The notes under the pieces were generated by a model. The model saw nothing but the letters and a program-made list of their open reading frames with translations, did no database searches and had not been told where the DNA came from. From contig JAGTTD010000011.1 of NCBI GenBank assembly GCA_018398585.1, positions 6,819,001 through 6,883,000 on the forward strand: a stretch of DNA of 64,000 bases, written 5' to 3'. This stretch comes from Simmondsia chinensis (taxonomy: Eukaryota; Streptophyta; Magnoliopsida; Caryophyllales; Simmondsiaceae). Shown here piece by piece: positions 46,391 through 57,700 of the stretch; the first letter of the stretch is position 1, and every line of letters begins with the position of its first letter. The translations under genes and the position numbers were made by a program.

Positions 46391-46400
46391 AGCTAATTAC

Positions 46401-46960
46401 GAGCTTAATTTTCAGATTACATGATAAAAAAGATCTGTCTTGATAATGGATGAGAATTGACATCCCAAACTTTCAATGATTATTATATGTCAATTGGAAT
46501 TACAGTTGAGCATCCTGTAGCTCACCAGCATACATAAAATGGTCTTGCAGAATCTTTGATCAAACGTTTGCAACTACTTGCTAGACCATTACTAGTGAAA
46601 ACAAAGTTACCTAGCTCTGTATGGGGGCACGCTATATTACATGATGTAGTACTAATTCGTGCTAGGCCAAATGTTTATCATAAATACTCCCAATTGCAAC
46701 CTGTTTATGGCCAAGAACCAAATATATCCCATTTACGAATTTTGGTTGCGATGTGTATGTTCCAGTCGCTCCATCCCAGCGCACAAAGATGAGTCCATAA
46801 AGAAGAATTAGAATTTATGTCGAGTTTGAATCTCCATCAACTATAAAATATCTCAAACCATTGACAGGCGATATTTTTCAAGCATGATTTATAGATTATA
46901 AATTTGACGAAACAATGTTTCTAGAACTAGGGGGAAGGAAAATTAAAGCTGAAAAATGAA
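46401..46960 (+). pseudogene. copia integrase C-terminal part, right of the LINE
   Basis: The copia integrase resumes here: a LPSSVWGHAILHDVVLIRAR segment (about 46610-46670), QLQPVYGQEPNISHLRIL (about 46690-46750) and VAMCMFQSLHPSAQR. These are the positions where copia integrases read GHA..HA..L...RP and S....G..P..SHLR.FGC. Stops occur within it. Confidence 0.75.
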
Positions 46961-47459
46961 AAATTGTGTGGAATGCATGACCAATATCATGTTTTGCTCC
47001 AAGTATGAATAAAGTGAATTGAAAGTTTAGAAAATTATCCATTTATAAAATATTGCAAACCAATTACTAGATGCATTCATTAATATAAAAAGAGTGATCA
47101 AGTCACATGTTCTAGCTATGAATGCTCCTGTTTGAATTGATATTCCGAATGAACAGTCTTCTAATACATTGGCAAGTACATCTACTACATGCCAAAAGCA
47201 TGGTAGATCTATTTGTTCTAAATACAAGAATTTAAGAAAGAAAAGGGAGCAAAATAAACAAGTTAGCTCCTTTACCAAAACTCCTGAAGAGATACAAATA
47301 CAAATCCAAGAAAAAGATACATAGGATAAAATAGTTCCTTAAGGATATCCAGAACTTGAGAATTGTGAAAATGAAGAACATATCGAGAATGAGAAAATTT
47401 CTATAAACTATGTTATTACTAGCATATGATAGAACTGAAATAAGACAATTATAGATCAA

Positions 47460-48590
47460 GTGTTCCCATATACCATGGCCACTTATTTGACCACAAAAGG
47501 TGAAGATCTTGAATCTAAATCTTTTCAAGAATGCCAAAAAAGAAATGATTAGTTGAAATGGAAAGAAGCAATTCAAACGGAATTAGATTCACTTGCGAAA
47601 TGTGCAGTTTTTGGACCTGTAGTCCAAACACCTGAAAACACGAAATCCGTAGGTTACAAGTGGGTATTTGTATGAAAAAAAAATGAAAATAATGAAGTGA
47701 TCAAATATAAAGCACAACTTGTAGCTCAAGGTTTCTTACAGAGGCCAGGAATTGATTATGAAGAGACATATTCACCAATAGCGGATGCAATCACATTTAG
47801 ATTCTTAATAAGCCTTGCAGTCTCCGAAAGACTCCACATGCGTCTTATGGATATGGTAACAATTTATCTATATGGATCTCTTGATAATTTTTTTGGGGGG
47901 GGGGGGGGGGGGGGGGCGGGGGGGCGGTGGTGTATATATATATATATATATGCCAAATACATGTAGCTCAAAAACTCGATAGCCATGCTAAATCAATTCG
48001 CATAGATCATTGTGGGGATTAAAACAATCATGGTAAATGTGGTACAATCATCTTAGTACATAGCTTCTAAGAGAGGGATATGTGAACAATCCCGTGAGCC
48101 CATGTGTTTCTATTAAGAAATCAAATTTCGGATTTGCTATAATCACAGTATATGTTGATAGTTTAAATATCATAGGAACTCCTGAAACGATTGAACAAGC
48201 TATTGCATATCTAAATAAGGAGTTTGAGATGAAATATCTCGGGAAGACAAAATATTGTCTGGGCTTGTAGATAGAGCACTTAACTGATGGAATTCTTGTT
48301 CATCAATTTATTTATATAGAAAAAGTGCTAAAATCTTTTAATTTGGATATGACACACCCATTGAGTACCCCAATGATCGTTTGATCCCTTGATGTAAATA
48401 AGGACCCTTTTCGCCCTTGAGAGGATAACGAAGAGATTGTTGGCCCTGAAGTGCCATATCTAAGTGCAATAGTTGCACTGATGTATCTTGCTAACTACAC
48501 CAAATATAGTCTTTTTCGGTTAACTTATTACCAAGATAGAGCTCAACTCCTACCTGAAGACATTGAAATGGGATTAAACATATATTTCAA
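47460..48590 (+). pseudogene. copia reverse transcriptase, with a G/TA tract in it
   Basis: Reads WKEAIQTELDSLAKCAVFGP, SVGYKWVFV, YKAQLVAQGFLQRPGIDYEE and TYSPIADAITFRFLISLAVS, then LMDMVTIYLYGSLDN. It is broken by the G-run at 47895 and (TA)n. RT resumes at about 48085 with NNPVSPCVSIKKSNFGFAII, TVYVDSLNIIGTPETIEQAI (the YVDD motif now YVDS) and MKYLGKTKYCLGL. It continues to LSAIVALMYLANYTKYS and is cut at about 48590 by the second copia. Loss of the second catalytic Asp and many stops make it inactive. Confidence 0.85.
47895..47951. repeat. poly-G then (TA)n inside the copia RT
   Basis: 22 G, C, 7 G, C, then ggtggtg and (TA)n replace about a dozen RT codons that should follow GSLDN (normally a DIYM.IPEGF-like stretch). 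The copia text is recognisable again at about 47952. Confidence 0.9.
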
Positions 48591-49740
48591 TATAGCAAAA
48601 ATAACAAAATCGCAATGAAAATTCAGCGAAATATTTCAGTAAAAATATTTAACGAAAAATAGTGGAATTACAGCAAAACAACAGCGAACAATTTCAGCAA
48701 AAAAATCCTAAAAATAGCGATCAAAATAATACCGAAAGTGGGGAACGAGGCTACAATACCGAAGAGCAATTAGAACATTCAATGAAGGAAAGAGTAATTA
48801 GAAAGATCTTACAAAACAGTGATATCGCACCGTGGTAAATGCCATTGTCCTAAAAGACGATTTTGCCGCTGCTTTGGTGCATACAGTATCACCGGCGGCC
48901 GTCCTCCAGGATTAACGCGATCTGACTCTTAACGTGCAGTCGTTAATTACCGGGTAGGAGTGCTTAAGAACTTTGCCCAAAATTTCAATCGCGGATGAAA
49001 GATTAGAGAAGGAAACAACTGAACTCAATGGCTTCTGAATTGTCATACAAATATGACTTTCAGACAAGGATAATCCACGCCTTAGACCCAGATGAGATTG
49101 AACTTCGTTGATGAAAAATAAGAACCGGGTCTTTGAAGAACATCAATATAAGACTGCAATATGAACTCTTTCCCTACAAATCTAGACATGGACGTCATTA
49201 CCAAAGGGTCTGAATCTAAAAAAGCTTTTTCAAGAGCTGAAGTGGAAATTGATGGGGTTTTTGGTAGAGAGAAAGGTGAGTCTTGAGGGAAGTAATTGAT
49301 GACCTATATAAAATAGTGCAAAAATGGTAAAAGGTATTAAAAACGGGTGCAATAAATTCCAATGGCTATAAACGTATGTAATAAATTACAACGGCTATAT
49401 TGTTAATAAATTCCCAACGGTCATATTTCAATGACATTAAACGGTTAGTAACGGGTCTTGAAAAAATTATTTTCCATTGTACTTAAGATTAGCTTGTATC
49501 ATTTTTTCAACAATCCCCCACAAAAGATACAAGCAAAAGAGAACAAAGACGAATAGATTGGGCAAAGGGAGTTTAGTTTTTCAATGCCGATGTCTCGCGA
49601 CTTGAATCGTCACCTAGTGTAACCCAAGTTTAGGACCAACATCTTGCGAGGTGACTTTTGTCTTGAACATCACAAGGGGTTGTATAGTCTTCAACTCGGA
49701 CACAGACCAAACTCCAGATCTCGGCAACTCCTGCAGTGTG

Positions 49741-50240
49741 GCGCGTTTTATCGACCATGCGCTCGTCCTGGACATTCTTAGGCGCTCTAGAAGGCAAGTC
49801 TTAAACCTTCATAGGAAGCGGCCACACTTCCACACCTATATAGGTAGATTCCATCAAGTATGTGTGACTGCACACCACCAAACATATGGCTATGGGTCCA
49901 TTTAGTGCTAGAGCTTAACCTTACTCCTTGGTAACATAGGGACAACTAATGCGGTTCGGCGCGTTTTATCGGCCATGCGCTCGTCCTGTATATTCATAAG
50001 CGCTCTAGAAGGAAAGTCTTAAACCTTCATAGAGAGCGGCCAGACTCCCACACCTACATAGGTGGACCCCATCAAGTGTGTGTTACATCACACCACCAAA
50101 CATATAGATATGGGTCCATTAAGAGCTAAAGCTCAACCTCACCCTTTGTAATATACAGACAGTGTCCATCAAGTGCAAGCCTTACTTACACCACCAAACA
50201 TATGGATATGGACCCGTCTCCGCACTGTCACACCATAGGG
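49741..50240. repeat. 218-bp tandem repeat in the nested copia 3' region
   Basis: gcgcgttttatcgaccatgc begins at 49741 and, with one change, at 49959. The two units run in parallel (gcgctctagaagg, gtcttaaaccttcatag, caccaccaaacatat). A partial third unit (gtccatcaagtg...caccaccaaacatatgg) follows at about 50163-50240. It lies in the untranslated 3' part next to the polypurine tract. Confidence 0.9.
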
Positions 50241-50259
50241 AGGGACAACATAAAACACA

Positions 50260-50560
50260 GTGCATTCTTTGAATAAAACTATGACTTTTCACATTGAACC
50301 TGTTAAGACTGGGTTAGATGCATCACAGTTTATTCATGTATAGACTTTAGTCCCGTCCCTCTTGGTGTTTCCACAATCATTTTTCGACATAGCGTCTTTA
50401 TCAATGGATCGACAAGGTTCTTTTCAGACCTTACACAATTTAGTGATCACTTTCTTTCGGGTAGATCATTTACGATCTTATGCCTAAGACGAATAGGTCT
50501 CCTCTTGCCAAAGCCATCAAGTGTGCAGTGTTCACACCACCCGTCACGGTCTATGGGTTC
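50260..50560 (-). pseudogene. end of copia RNase H in the nested element
   Basis: On the minus strand, CVRSEKNLVDPLIKTLCRKM followed by IVETPRGTGLKSI (about 50450-50350) matches the closing stretch of copia RNase H (V.S..N.ADPLTK.L...V....RGMGLKP). This confirms the minus orientation. The RT and integrase that should lie to its right are not recognisable. Confidence 0.65.
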
Positions 50561-53500
50561 GATTAAAGCATCATGCTCAACCATCATACATGGCATTCAC
50601 ACTGTATTGTAACAAAGCGGTACCTGAGAGTTGACCACTGCCAACATCAATCACGAGTTGTTCTCACCCCCACATTGAGGTATCTACAATGAGCTGTTAA
50701 ACAACTAGCTCCATCACTTGCCAACTTCAACAAAAGTCAGTATAACACAATAGTGGAGCAAATATCATAACAATAAAATCATATCTCCACCCCGTACTCA
50801 AATAGTACACATCGTACGTATATCGTATATACAGTTGGCATGAAAACCATATACTGCAAATTGTCACTTTCACATACTTTCACATTTCATCACAATTGTA
50901 AAACATTATCACCAGTTTAGGTCACGAAAGACCGTATACCCATTTCCATTGTACTTAGCGTACATGCGTAATTACTATTAAGGGTAGTTTATGTCTTATC
51001 AATATTGTATCAAATTTTGGTGATATCAAGAGAAAGAGGTACTGAAGACCATAATTCACAAGATGCCTTTTACAATTCAACTTAAGGCAACCCAAGCCTC
51101 TGCAAGACTCTGAAGCCCAAGTGCTTAACATCATTAAGCTATTTACACTGACTTTGGACAATCGCCAGTATAATATTTCCACCATAATTAATTTCCATAA
51201 GCTAGCTATAACTAGCATACATTGGTAAAAACACAATAATCAAAAGGATTATGATCAGACAACATACATCATAGGCTCTCGAGTGCTCTTACAATCCCCC
51301 CACAATGGAGTGTCTCACAATACATTCCTAAGGCATTCATTTTTTTTAATATTTTACCTGCCAACTCAGTGTTCAAGGACAACTAAGACATGCAGGTCAA
51401 AACATAGCTCACTAATGAGCCTAAATACATTGTAATTAGTAGAATATCTTTCATTGATATCAAACACCCAACACAACAAAAAGTCTATTACAATGTAGAC
51501 CCCATTCATAGTACTTCACTAGTACCTCAATAATTTAATTAGAGCACTTTAATATTCATTATTTGGATCCTTGTATGTAGACTAGATCTACCACTGTCAT
51601 ATGATATAATAGGACGGGTGTTGTCTTATTCATCAAAACATAATACTATCGATCACTTTAGCGTACTTGGCTTGTGACGCGACGCCACACTTTTCTCCGC
51701 ATTAAGTGAACACTAGGGTCATATAGTATATCATCCAAATGACCGACATGAGCATACAACATATGACAAGAACCCAAATAAGGTATCTAGACATAAGCTA
51801 AATACCAAACCTATGATCAATGAAGATTCTCATATGACCTGCTTCTTACGCTTTTCTAAAACACTAGAAAAGAAGACATGAACCAGTGATCCTAAGGGCA
51901 TAATAAGTCTCCAATGACAACACAAGTCCACATATTACTCAAACATATCATCTTTTCCTTCAATCACAAGTTGAAATTCAGCAAAACAGTCCAAAAACCA
52001 GCAGAATACCAATATGGACAGCAAAATTCAGCAATTAAATGTCATAATCTACAGTATATACACAACATACAACAATTGCACATCATAAACAATATGTAGT
52101 AGTATATTTAGCTTGAAAAGGACATGTTTCAACACTTAAAACAACATGCTTTTCATCATTTCAAGCAACATGTAACAACATATTCACAAAACTTTCAACA
52201 TTGCCATGAAAAAATACATGAGACACATCAACTTATTTTACTTAGGTCACCCAAAATATGCAAGAAAACAACTCTCGCATACAAGGTTAATCCCATGGTT
52301 AAAACTCAAGCATAAACATCTTTTCCACAAAGAGCAAACCAAAGGATGTTTAAAAAATAGTGTGAAACCTATGCTACCTAGGTCACCTAATCGAGTGCCC
52401 AAAAAACCAAGCGACTCAAACTCGTCCGATACTCAAACAGTAATGACCCATCTTCGAAACTAATCCAACTCGACTAGTGACAATCAAGGACTTCAAGAAG
52501 GTCCTAACCAATTAGATAATTCTAAGATCCAAAAGAAAACCAAATTTTCCCCACCATTTAGGAATATCTAATGTTCTAGAATCACAATATTTATCTTTCA
52601 ACCATCATTTAAGAAAATATCTAAGCATATGAATCCTCATGAAATAGGCGAAGGCAGCATTTGAAATTTGTAAGCCACACTGTATAATATAATATGGGCT
52701 TACATGTACAACATTATAGCAAACATGCATAGTTTTAGAATCTATCTAAATACAAACTATTCCACATATGGATTACATTTTCTTGATTTCTTGGATAAAA
52801 TAAAACTCATTTTAAGACCAAATACCAATTTTGATTCATGTCACAATCAAAACTGTTGCTCCGCCTAGATGCTAGTTTCTTGGAACAATTCCATAAATTT
52901 CAATTACACTAGGTCCATAAATCTCATCTAACATTATCTAGGTAGAGACTTATGGTGTTAGGAGACAGTTACCCCCTTGTAAAATTTAATATTAGCAGAA
53001 TCATGCTCAATCAAGCCATATAAGCACCACTGAGCTCGATCAAACTTAAATAAGCCTAAATAAGATAAGTTCAACACAGAGTTTGCCAAGCTTAACTCAA
53101 CAGCCAGAACCGAGCCAGCCAAGCTTGAGCTTTGGACATAACAAACTCGAGCTTCAAGTTTTCAAGCTTCACAAGCCTTAAGCATCAAGCCTCCTAGGCT
53201 CTAGTTTGGCCCATATACGCCCATACATACACCCAAAAGAACAACCTAAAGGTAAGCCTACAATATAAACAAAAATAGGCATATTTCCATCCAAGAAGCA
53301 ACTCAATAAAATTGGCCAAACCACAAAGGCAATCAAGCCAAAGATACTAGCTCGTATGTTACTCTGTAGTCTTGTGATTGGGAGAGATCCATGGGCTTGG
53401 AATTCTATAGGTTAAAATTGAATGGTGCAACGCAATTTGGGTGGTTGAGCCCATATACTTCATCTTTTGAGATGTTGATTCTTTTCTGCCCTTCTATGAT

Positions 53501-54019
53501 AAGAAATAGCTTAAAGACTGAGATCTTGTTGTTTCCAAATATCAAAAAATATTGTTTGCACACTCTGCATCTAATCTTTCACAATCTGCTTCGATGTTAA
53601 TGTTTGTGTATTAGCAATCAAAGAAAGACAACTAGGATTGAAAATGTCAAATACCTCCTTGTCAACAATTTACTTATCCAATCACTTGGGACCAACAATG
53701 TCAAAAAAAAAAACCTTTTGTTTTAGGGAAAAATGTACATCATTTTGACATCGTCGATTATAAATAATCCGATCTTTATTCCGAAAGTGAGCACAAAGAT
53801 ACTAGCCTCCCCAGATCAAGACCCATTGCGAATCCACAAAATTAGGCATTAGCCTTTTTTATTTTTATTTTTTTAACTTCACAAAAATATCCAATCTTGA
53901 CACTTTACATATAACTTACAATACGTGAATTCAAACTGAACCTTCATAGCAAAGCCAAAAAAAAAAAAAAAAAGCACCACATAATTACTCATGATTTATT
54001 GATAAATCGTTTTTTAGAT
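50561..54019. other. nested copia interior, non-coding
   Basis: No pol or gag motif was recognised on either strand over 3.4 kb. A second tccccccacaatggag stretch at 51295 resembles the polypurine tract at 49515. Text at 52100-52460 is AC-rich (caacatgcttttcatcattt, acttaggtcacc twice). From 53000 there are aagctt/caagctt-rich words. It may be replaced internal sequence, as in a LARD-type derivative. Confidence 0.4.
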
Positions 54020-54956
54020 TGTTAGAATATTATAGCGAAAATAACAAAATCGCAATGAAAATTCAGTGAAATTTTTCAATAAAAATATTTAACGAAAAAT
54101 AGTGGAAATACAGCAAAATGACAGCGAACAATTTCAGCAAAAAAATATCCTAAAAATAGCGATCAAAATAATACCAAAAGTGGGGAAAGAGGCTACAATA
54201 CCAAAGAGCAATTAGAACATTCAACGAAGGAAAGAGTAATTAGAAAGATCTTAAAAAACAATAATATCGCGCCGTGGTAAATGCCACTGTCCTAAAAGAC
54301 GATTTCGCCGCTGCTTCGGTGCATACAGTATAATCGACGATTGTCTTCCAGGATTAATGCGATCCGACTCTTAACGTGCACTTGTTAATTACCGGGTAGG
54401 AGTGCTTAGGAACTTTGCACAAAATTTCAATCGCGGAAGAAAGATTAGAAAAGGCAACAACTGGACTCAATGGCTTCTTAATTGTCATCCAAATATGACT
54501 TTCAGACAAGGATAATCCACGCCTTAGACCCAGATGAGATTGAAGCTTCGTTGATGAAAAATAAGAACTGGGTCTTTGAACAACATCAATATAAGACTCT
54601 AATCTGAACTCTTTCCCTATAAATCTAGACATGGACGCCATTACCAAAGGGTTTGAATCTAAAAAAGCTTTTTCAAGAGCTGAAGTGGAAATTGATGGGG
54701 TTTTTGGTAGAGAGAAAGGTGAGTCTTGAGGGAAGTAATTGATGACCTATATAAAATAGTGTAGAAACGGTAAAAGGTATTAAAAACGGGTGTAATAAAT
54801 TCCAACTGCTATAAACATATGTAATAAATTACAACGGCTATATTGTTAATAAATTCTCAACGGTCATATTTCAATGACAATAAACGGTTAGTAACGGGTC
54901 TTGAAAAAATTATTTTCCCATTATACTTAAAATTAGCTTGTATTATTTTTTCAACA

Positions 54957-55679
54957 TATCTGAAATAGAATTAATCTATCTGAAATAATCAAATCCAAGA
55001 TAGATGCTAGATATTTGTCTGATCCACATAAAGGTCATTAACAAACATGATATTTATTTACCCAAGGTAATACTGCTATATTTTAGTAATCCACAAAACA
55101 AATAACAGTAACAACTTTTTCAAATCATGCTGAAATACTTGCACTTCATAAAGCAAGTACGAAATGTTTATACTTGAGATCTCTTATTCAACATGTTCAA
55201 GAGGAATGTGGTCTTCCAACATTCAAGGGGGGTCCAACAATATTGTATGAAAATAATGCTACATGTATTACTCAAATCAAAGGTAGATACATTAAAGGCA
55301 ATAGAACTAAACATATCTCATCAAAGTTTTTCTTTACACATGAGCTCCCGAAGACAGGTGAAATAAATGTTTATCAAGTTCACTCAAGTGAGAACCTAGC
55401 AGATTTGTTCACAATACCATTGCCAACAATAACTTTTGAGAAACTAGTTCATAAAGATTGGTATGCATCGATTCAGAAATGTCCCTTACTAATATATTCA
55501 TATAAGAGGGAGTTAAATATGCATTGTACTCTTTCTCCTTTAGCTAAGGTTTTTTTTTCCCTATTGGGTTTTCTTGTCATGGTTTTTAACTAGACACGTT
55601 TATATAACTTGGATACTATGCTCTTTCAAGAGTTTTTGTCCCGTAATGTTTTGAAAGAGAATATCTAAAGAGGGAGTAT
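54957..55679 (+). pseudogene. copia RNase H of the outer element
   Basis: Host copia coding resumes right of the nested element: DARYLSDPHKG (about 55005), FSNHAEILALHKASTKCLYL in one frame, then the 139-residue frame from 55174 with SLIQHVQEECGLPTFKGGPT, ILYENNATCITQIKGRYIKG, NRTKHISSKFFFTHELPKTG and VHSSENLADLFTIPLPTITF. It ends before the polypurine tract at 55668. This is the complete C-terminal half of a copia RNase H with NRTKHI and ENLADLFT signatures. Confidence 0.85.
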
Positions 55680-56128
55680 TGTAAATATTGGATATTCTTC
55701 AGGAACAATATTTATGGTTAAATTTGGATATTATCAAGTGTCCTAGAAATTTGATATTATGTAAAAGACCTTTATACATAAGTACAGATATACATGTAAT
55801 ACATAAATATATACACTTGTGTATATGTGTACGTGCACGTGGCTAATGCATATACTGCTTGCAACTTGCATGTAAATTTGTCAGGGTATTTTAGCTGACT
55901 CATGCTTTAATGCATTCAGTATAGATATATACCTATTGCAGAGAATTTGATTGTAAGGAAAAACATGAGAGAATTGTGAATGAAATTGAGTGATATATTT
56001 GAGAGAACTAAAAATGTTACCCAGTCCATGAGTTATGGAATAAAATACTTGCTATCTTTTTAAAATATATTTGAGTTTGTATTTTATTCTCGTCCTTTTA
56101 AGTATAATGTGTTCCTAATTTTATAATA

Positions 56129-56898
56129 TAGTATTCTATTAAATATTTATCACAGGTTCATACAAATATTTCATTGCACATAAATTTTAAACTTTTCCAT
56201 TAAAAGAAAAAAAGTAAGTTTTTGTTGTTATAAAATAGGTGACGCTATATAATGAAAATTAAGAATACCACTTATATTGTCTAAATTAAAAGAATATTCA
56301 TTAGAAATTAATAATTTTTTTTTATCAAAAATGATATCACGCATACTTCAATAATATATAGGATAATTTGTATCCAAATTCAATGAATATATAGTGAATT
56401 TTTATTGAAAACATTGATATGTCTTTTATGTTGTTGCAATCATGAATTATATTAACATCTCTTGTATAAAATTGGTCTGATTTATATTAACGCTCATCAA
56501 ATTCCAACATAGGACACCTAAATAATAAAATACTCAAAACTTGGGATATTTTATTGTATATTTTGAAATGTTAGGTGCTTACGTGATGAATGGTCAGTTC
56601 TTAGGGTACTTAAGTGATATTTTCTGATACGAATATTACTGAGGGTCAAGCCCGAATTAGTCTCGAGCTGTCCCGACTACCATGTCACTCATGCCACATC
56701 AGCAATGCCACATCAGTAGTGCTACGTCATCACAAATTGCCACAAACACTAACCCTAATTAATTAGTATAAATAAGAGTTAGAGTAGAGTAATGAATATG
56801 TTGAGATTTATGATGTGTAGCTCTCTCTCTCTCTCCACCTAGTCTTCTTCTATGTTTCTCCCTCCCCTTTTTCTATGTATTTCTCTTATTTCTTATAC
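56129..56898. other. AT-rich intergenic DNA
   Basis: No gene. 56510-56640 has acctaaataataaaatactc-like text with a partly inverted counterpart (gtacttaagtgatattttc), as in small MITEs. A (CT)n tract lies at about 56821-56835. Confidence 0.4.
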
Positions 56899-57147
56899 AA
56901 ACAACAATAAACTTAGTGCCTCAAGGGCTCCCGCATAAGTGGGGTTTGGGATGGTGGATGTACACAGCCTTACCCCTTTAAGGTATAACCCTGCCAAGAG
57001 GTTGTTTTCAAGGGCCCCAAACCTTATAGGGTTGGCAACGTGAGGACTTTCCAAGAGATCACCTATCCTGGTATTACTCTTATCCAAGCACGCTTAATTT
57101 CGGAGTTCTAATGGAATCCGGTGCCTTAGTACCTAGTAAATGAACCG
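56899..57147 (-). mobile_element. 5S rRNA-derived SINE-like element with RTE tail
   Basis: On the minus strand the first ~118 bp (57147-57030) follows plant 5S rRNA from end to end. It shows ccggattccattagaactcc, the A-box region gaaattaagcgtgcttgg, the intermediate element agagtaat, and the C-box region aggtgatctcttggaaagtc. It passes directly into ~125 bp matching the RTE LINE 3' end (aaggctgtgtacatccacca, cttatgcgggagcccttgag, gcactaagttt) and ends in a TTATTGTTGTTTG tail. A Pol III internal-promoter head plus LINE tail is SINE architecture. The copy has diverged from functional 5S at many positions. No TSD was found. Confidence 0.8.
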
Positions 57148-57249
57148 TAGAGAAAAGAAATATCACTAAGAGAGAAAGAATATACAGATTATTAAGTACA
57201 ATATATCCTTAAAACGACCAATGAACAAATAAAAATGCAGCTAATAACA

Positions 57250-57700
57250 CAAAGCCTTCCGGTCCCTCTGCAAATCAGCTAAGGCTATTTCAACGAAACT
57301 CCCCAAAGCTTTTGGTCCATAAAGCTCCCAACCTCTTCCCACAAGAAATTAATTGGGGTATATTGATCTTTAAAAATCATAACATTCGTTTCTAACCATA
57401 TAAACCACAAAATCACAATCTTGGTCGAGGAAAATAGTGTTAAGAGGTCTTTCCTCTTCCTTATGCCATGGAATTTCACCACCTGAACACTATCAACCAA
57501 TCTTGGAACCATCCCCATCCGACTGAAGAGAGAAAAAAAAAATCTACACCATAAATCCACAGCCACTGCACAATATAAAAGTAAGCGATCATGCATCTCA
57601 CCACTTTGAAAGCATTACACAGATCCTCGGAAGCCTTAAAAGGTCACTTCTGTAGGCAATCATGAGTATTTAGCTTGTTAAGAAATAAAAGCACAAGGGG
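57250..57700 (-). pseudogene. L1-type LINE zinc-binding C-terminal (zf-RVT) fragment
   Basis: Frame 57596-57285 reads HDRLLLYCAVAVDLWCRFFF, VVKFHGIRKRKDLLTLF, IVILWFIWLETNVMIFKDQY and TPINFLWEEVG. This matches the zf-RVT domain of plant L1-like RTs (H..LHC..A..LW..., then VVWFIWLERN.R.F). Upstream on the minus strand, KLNTHDCLQKRPFKASEDLC adds the preceding part. No RT core follows. Confidence 0.75.

Larger units (their letters stand above)
48591..54956 (-). mobile_element. second Ty1/copia-like element nested in the first
   Basis: LTRs lie at 48591-49512 (3' LTR) and 54020-54956 (5' LTR). On the minus strand they start TGTTGAAAAAAT and the 5' LTR ends CTATAATATTCTAACA; the 3' LTR lacks the last 11-16 bases. 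A polypurine tract TTTTGTGGGGGAT sits directly before the 3' LTR (plus 49513-49525), fixing the orientation. The host RT/RNase H is interrupted between 48590 and 54957 (KHIF | YL in related proteins). The 4.5-kb interior has lost nearly all gag-pol, so it is non-autonomous. LTRs are similar along their length. Confidence 0.85.
40777..56128 (+). mobile_element. Ty1/copia element hosting two further insertions
   Basis: LTRs of about 450 bp lie at 40777-41227 and 55680-56128. Both start TGTTAATATT/TGTAAATATT and share ttttagctgactcatgcttt, aattgagtgatatattt and ctcgtccttttgagtataat. A polypurine tract aaagagggagta precedes the right LTR. Plus-strand gag, integrase, RT and RNase H remnants follow in copia order. 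The element is 15.4 kb only because it contains an RTE LINE (43388-46390) and a second copia (48591-54956); without them it is about 6 kb. tatagtat occurs at both outer borders (40767-40774, 56127-56134), close to but not exactly placed as a TSD. Confidence 0.9.

Noticed and set aside
49651..49905. 84-codon frame
   Set aside because: Lies in the 218-bp tandem repeat of the nested copia 3' untranslated region.
57030..57147. Functional 5S rRNA gene
   Set aside because: Too many changes from plant 5S, no T-run terminator at the 5S end, and direct continuation into an RTE tail; a retroposon head fits better.
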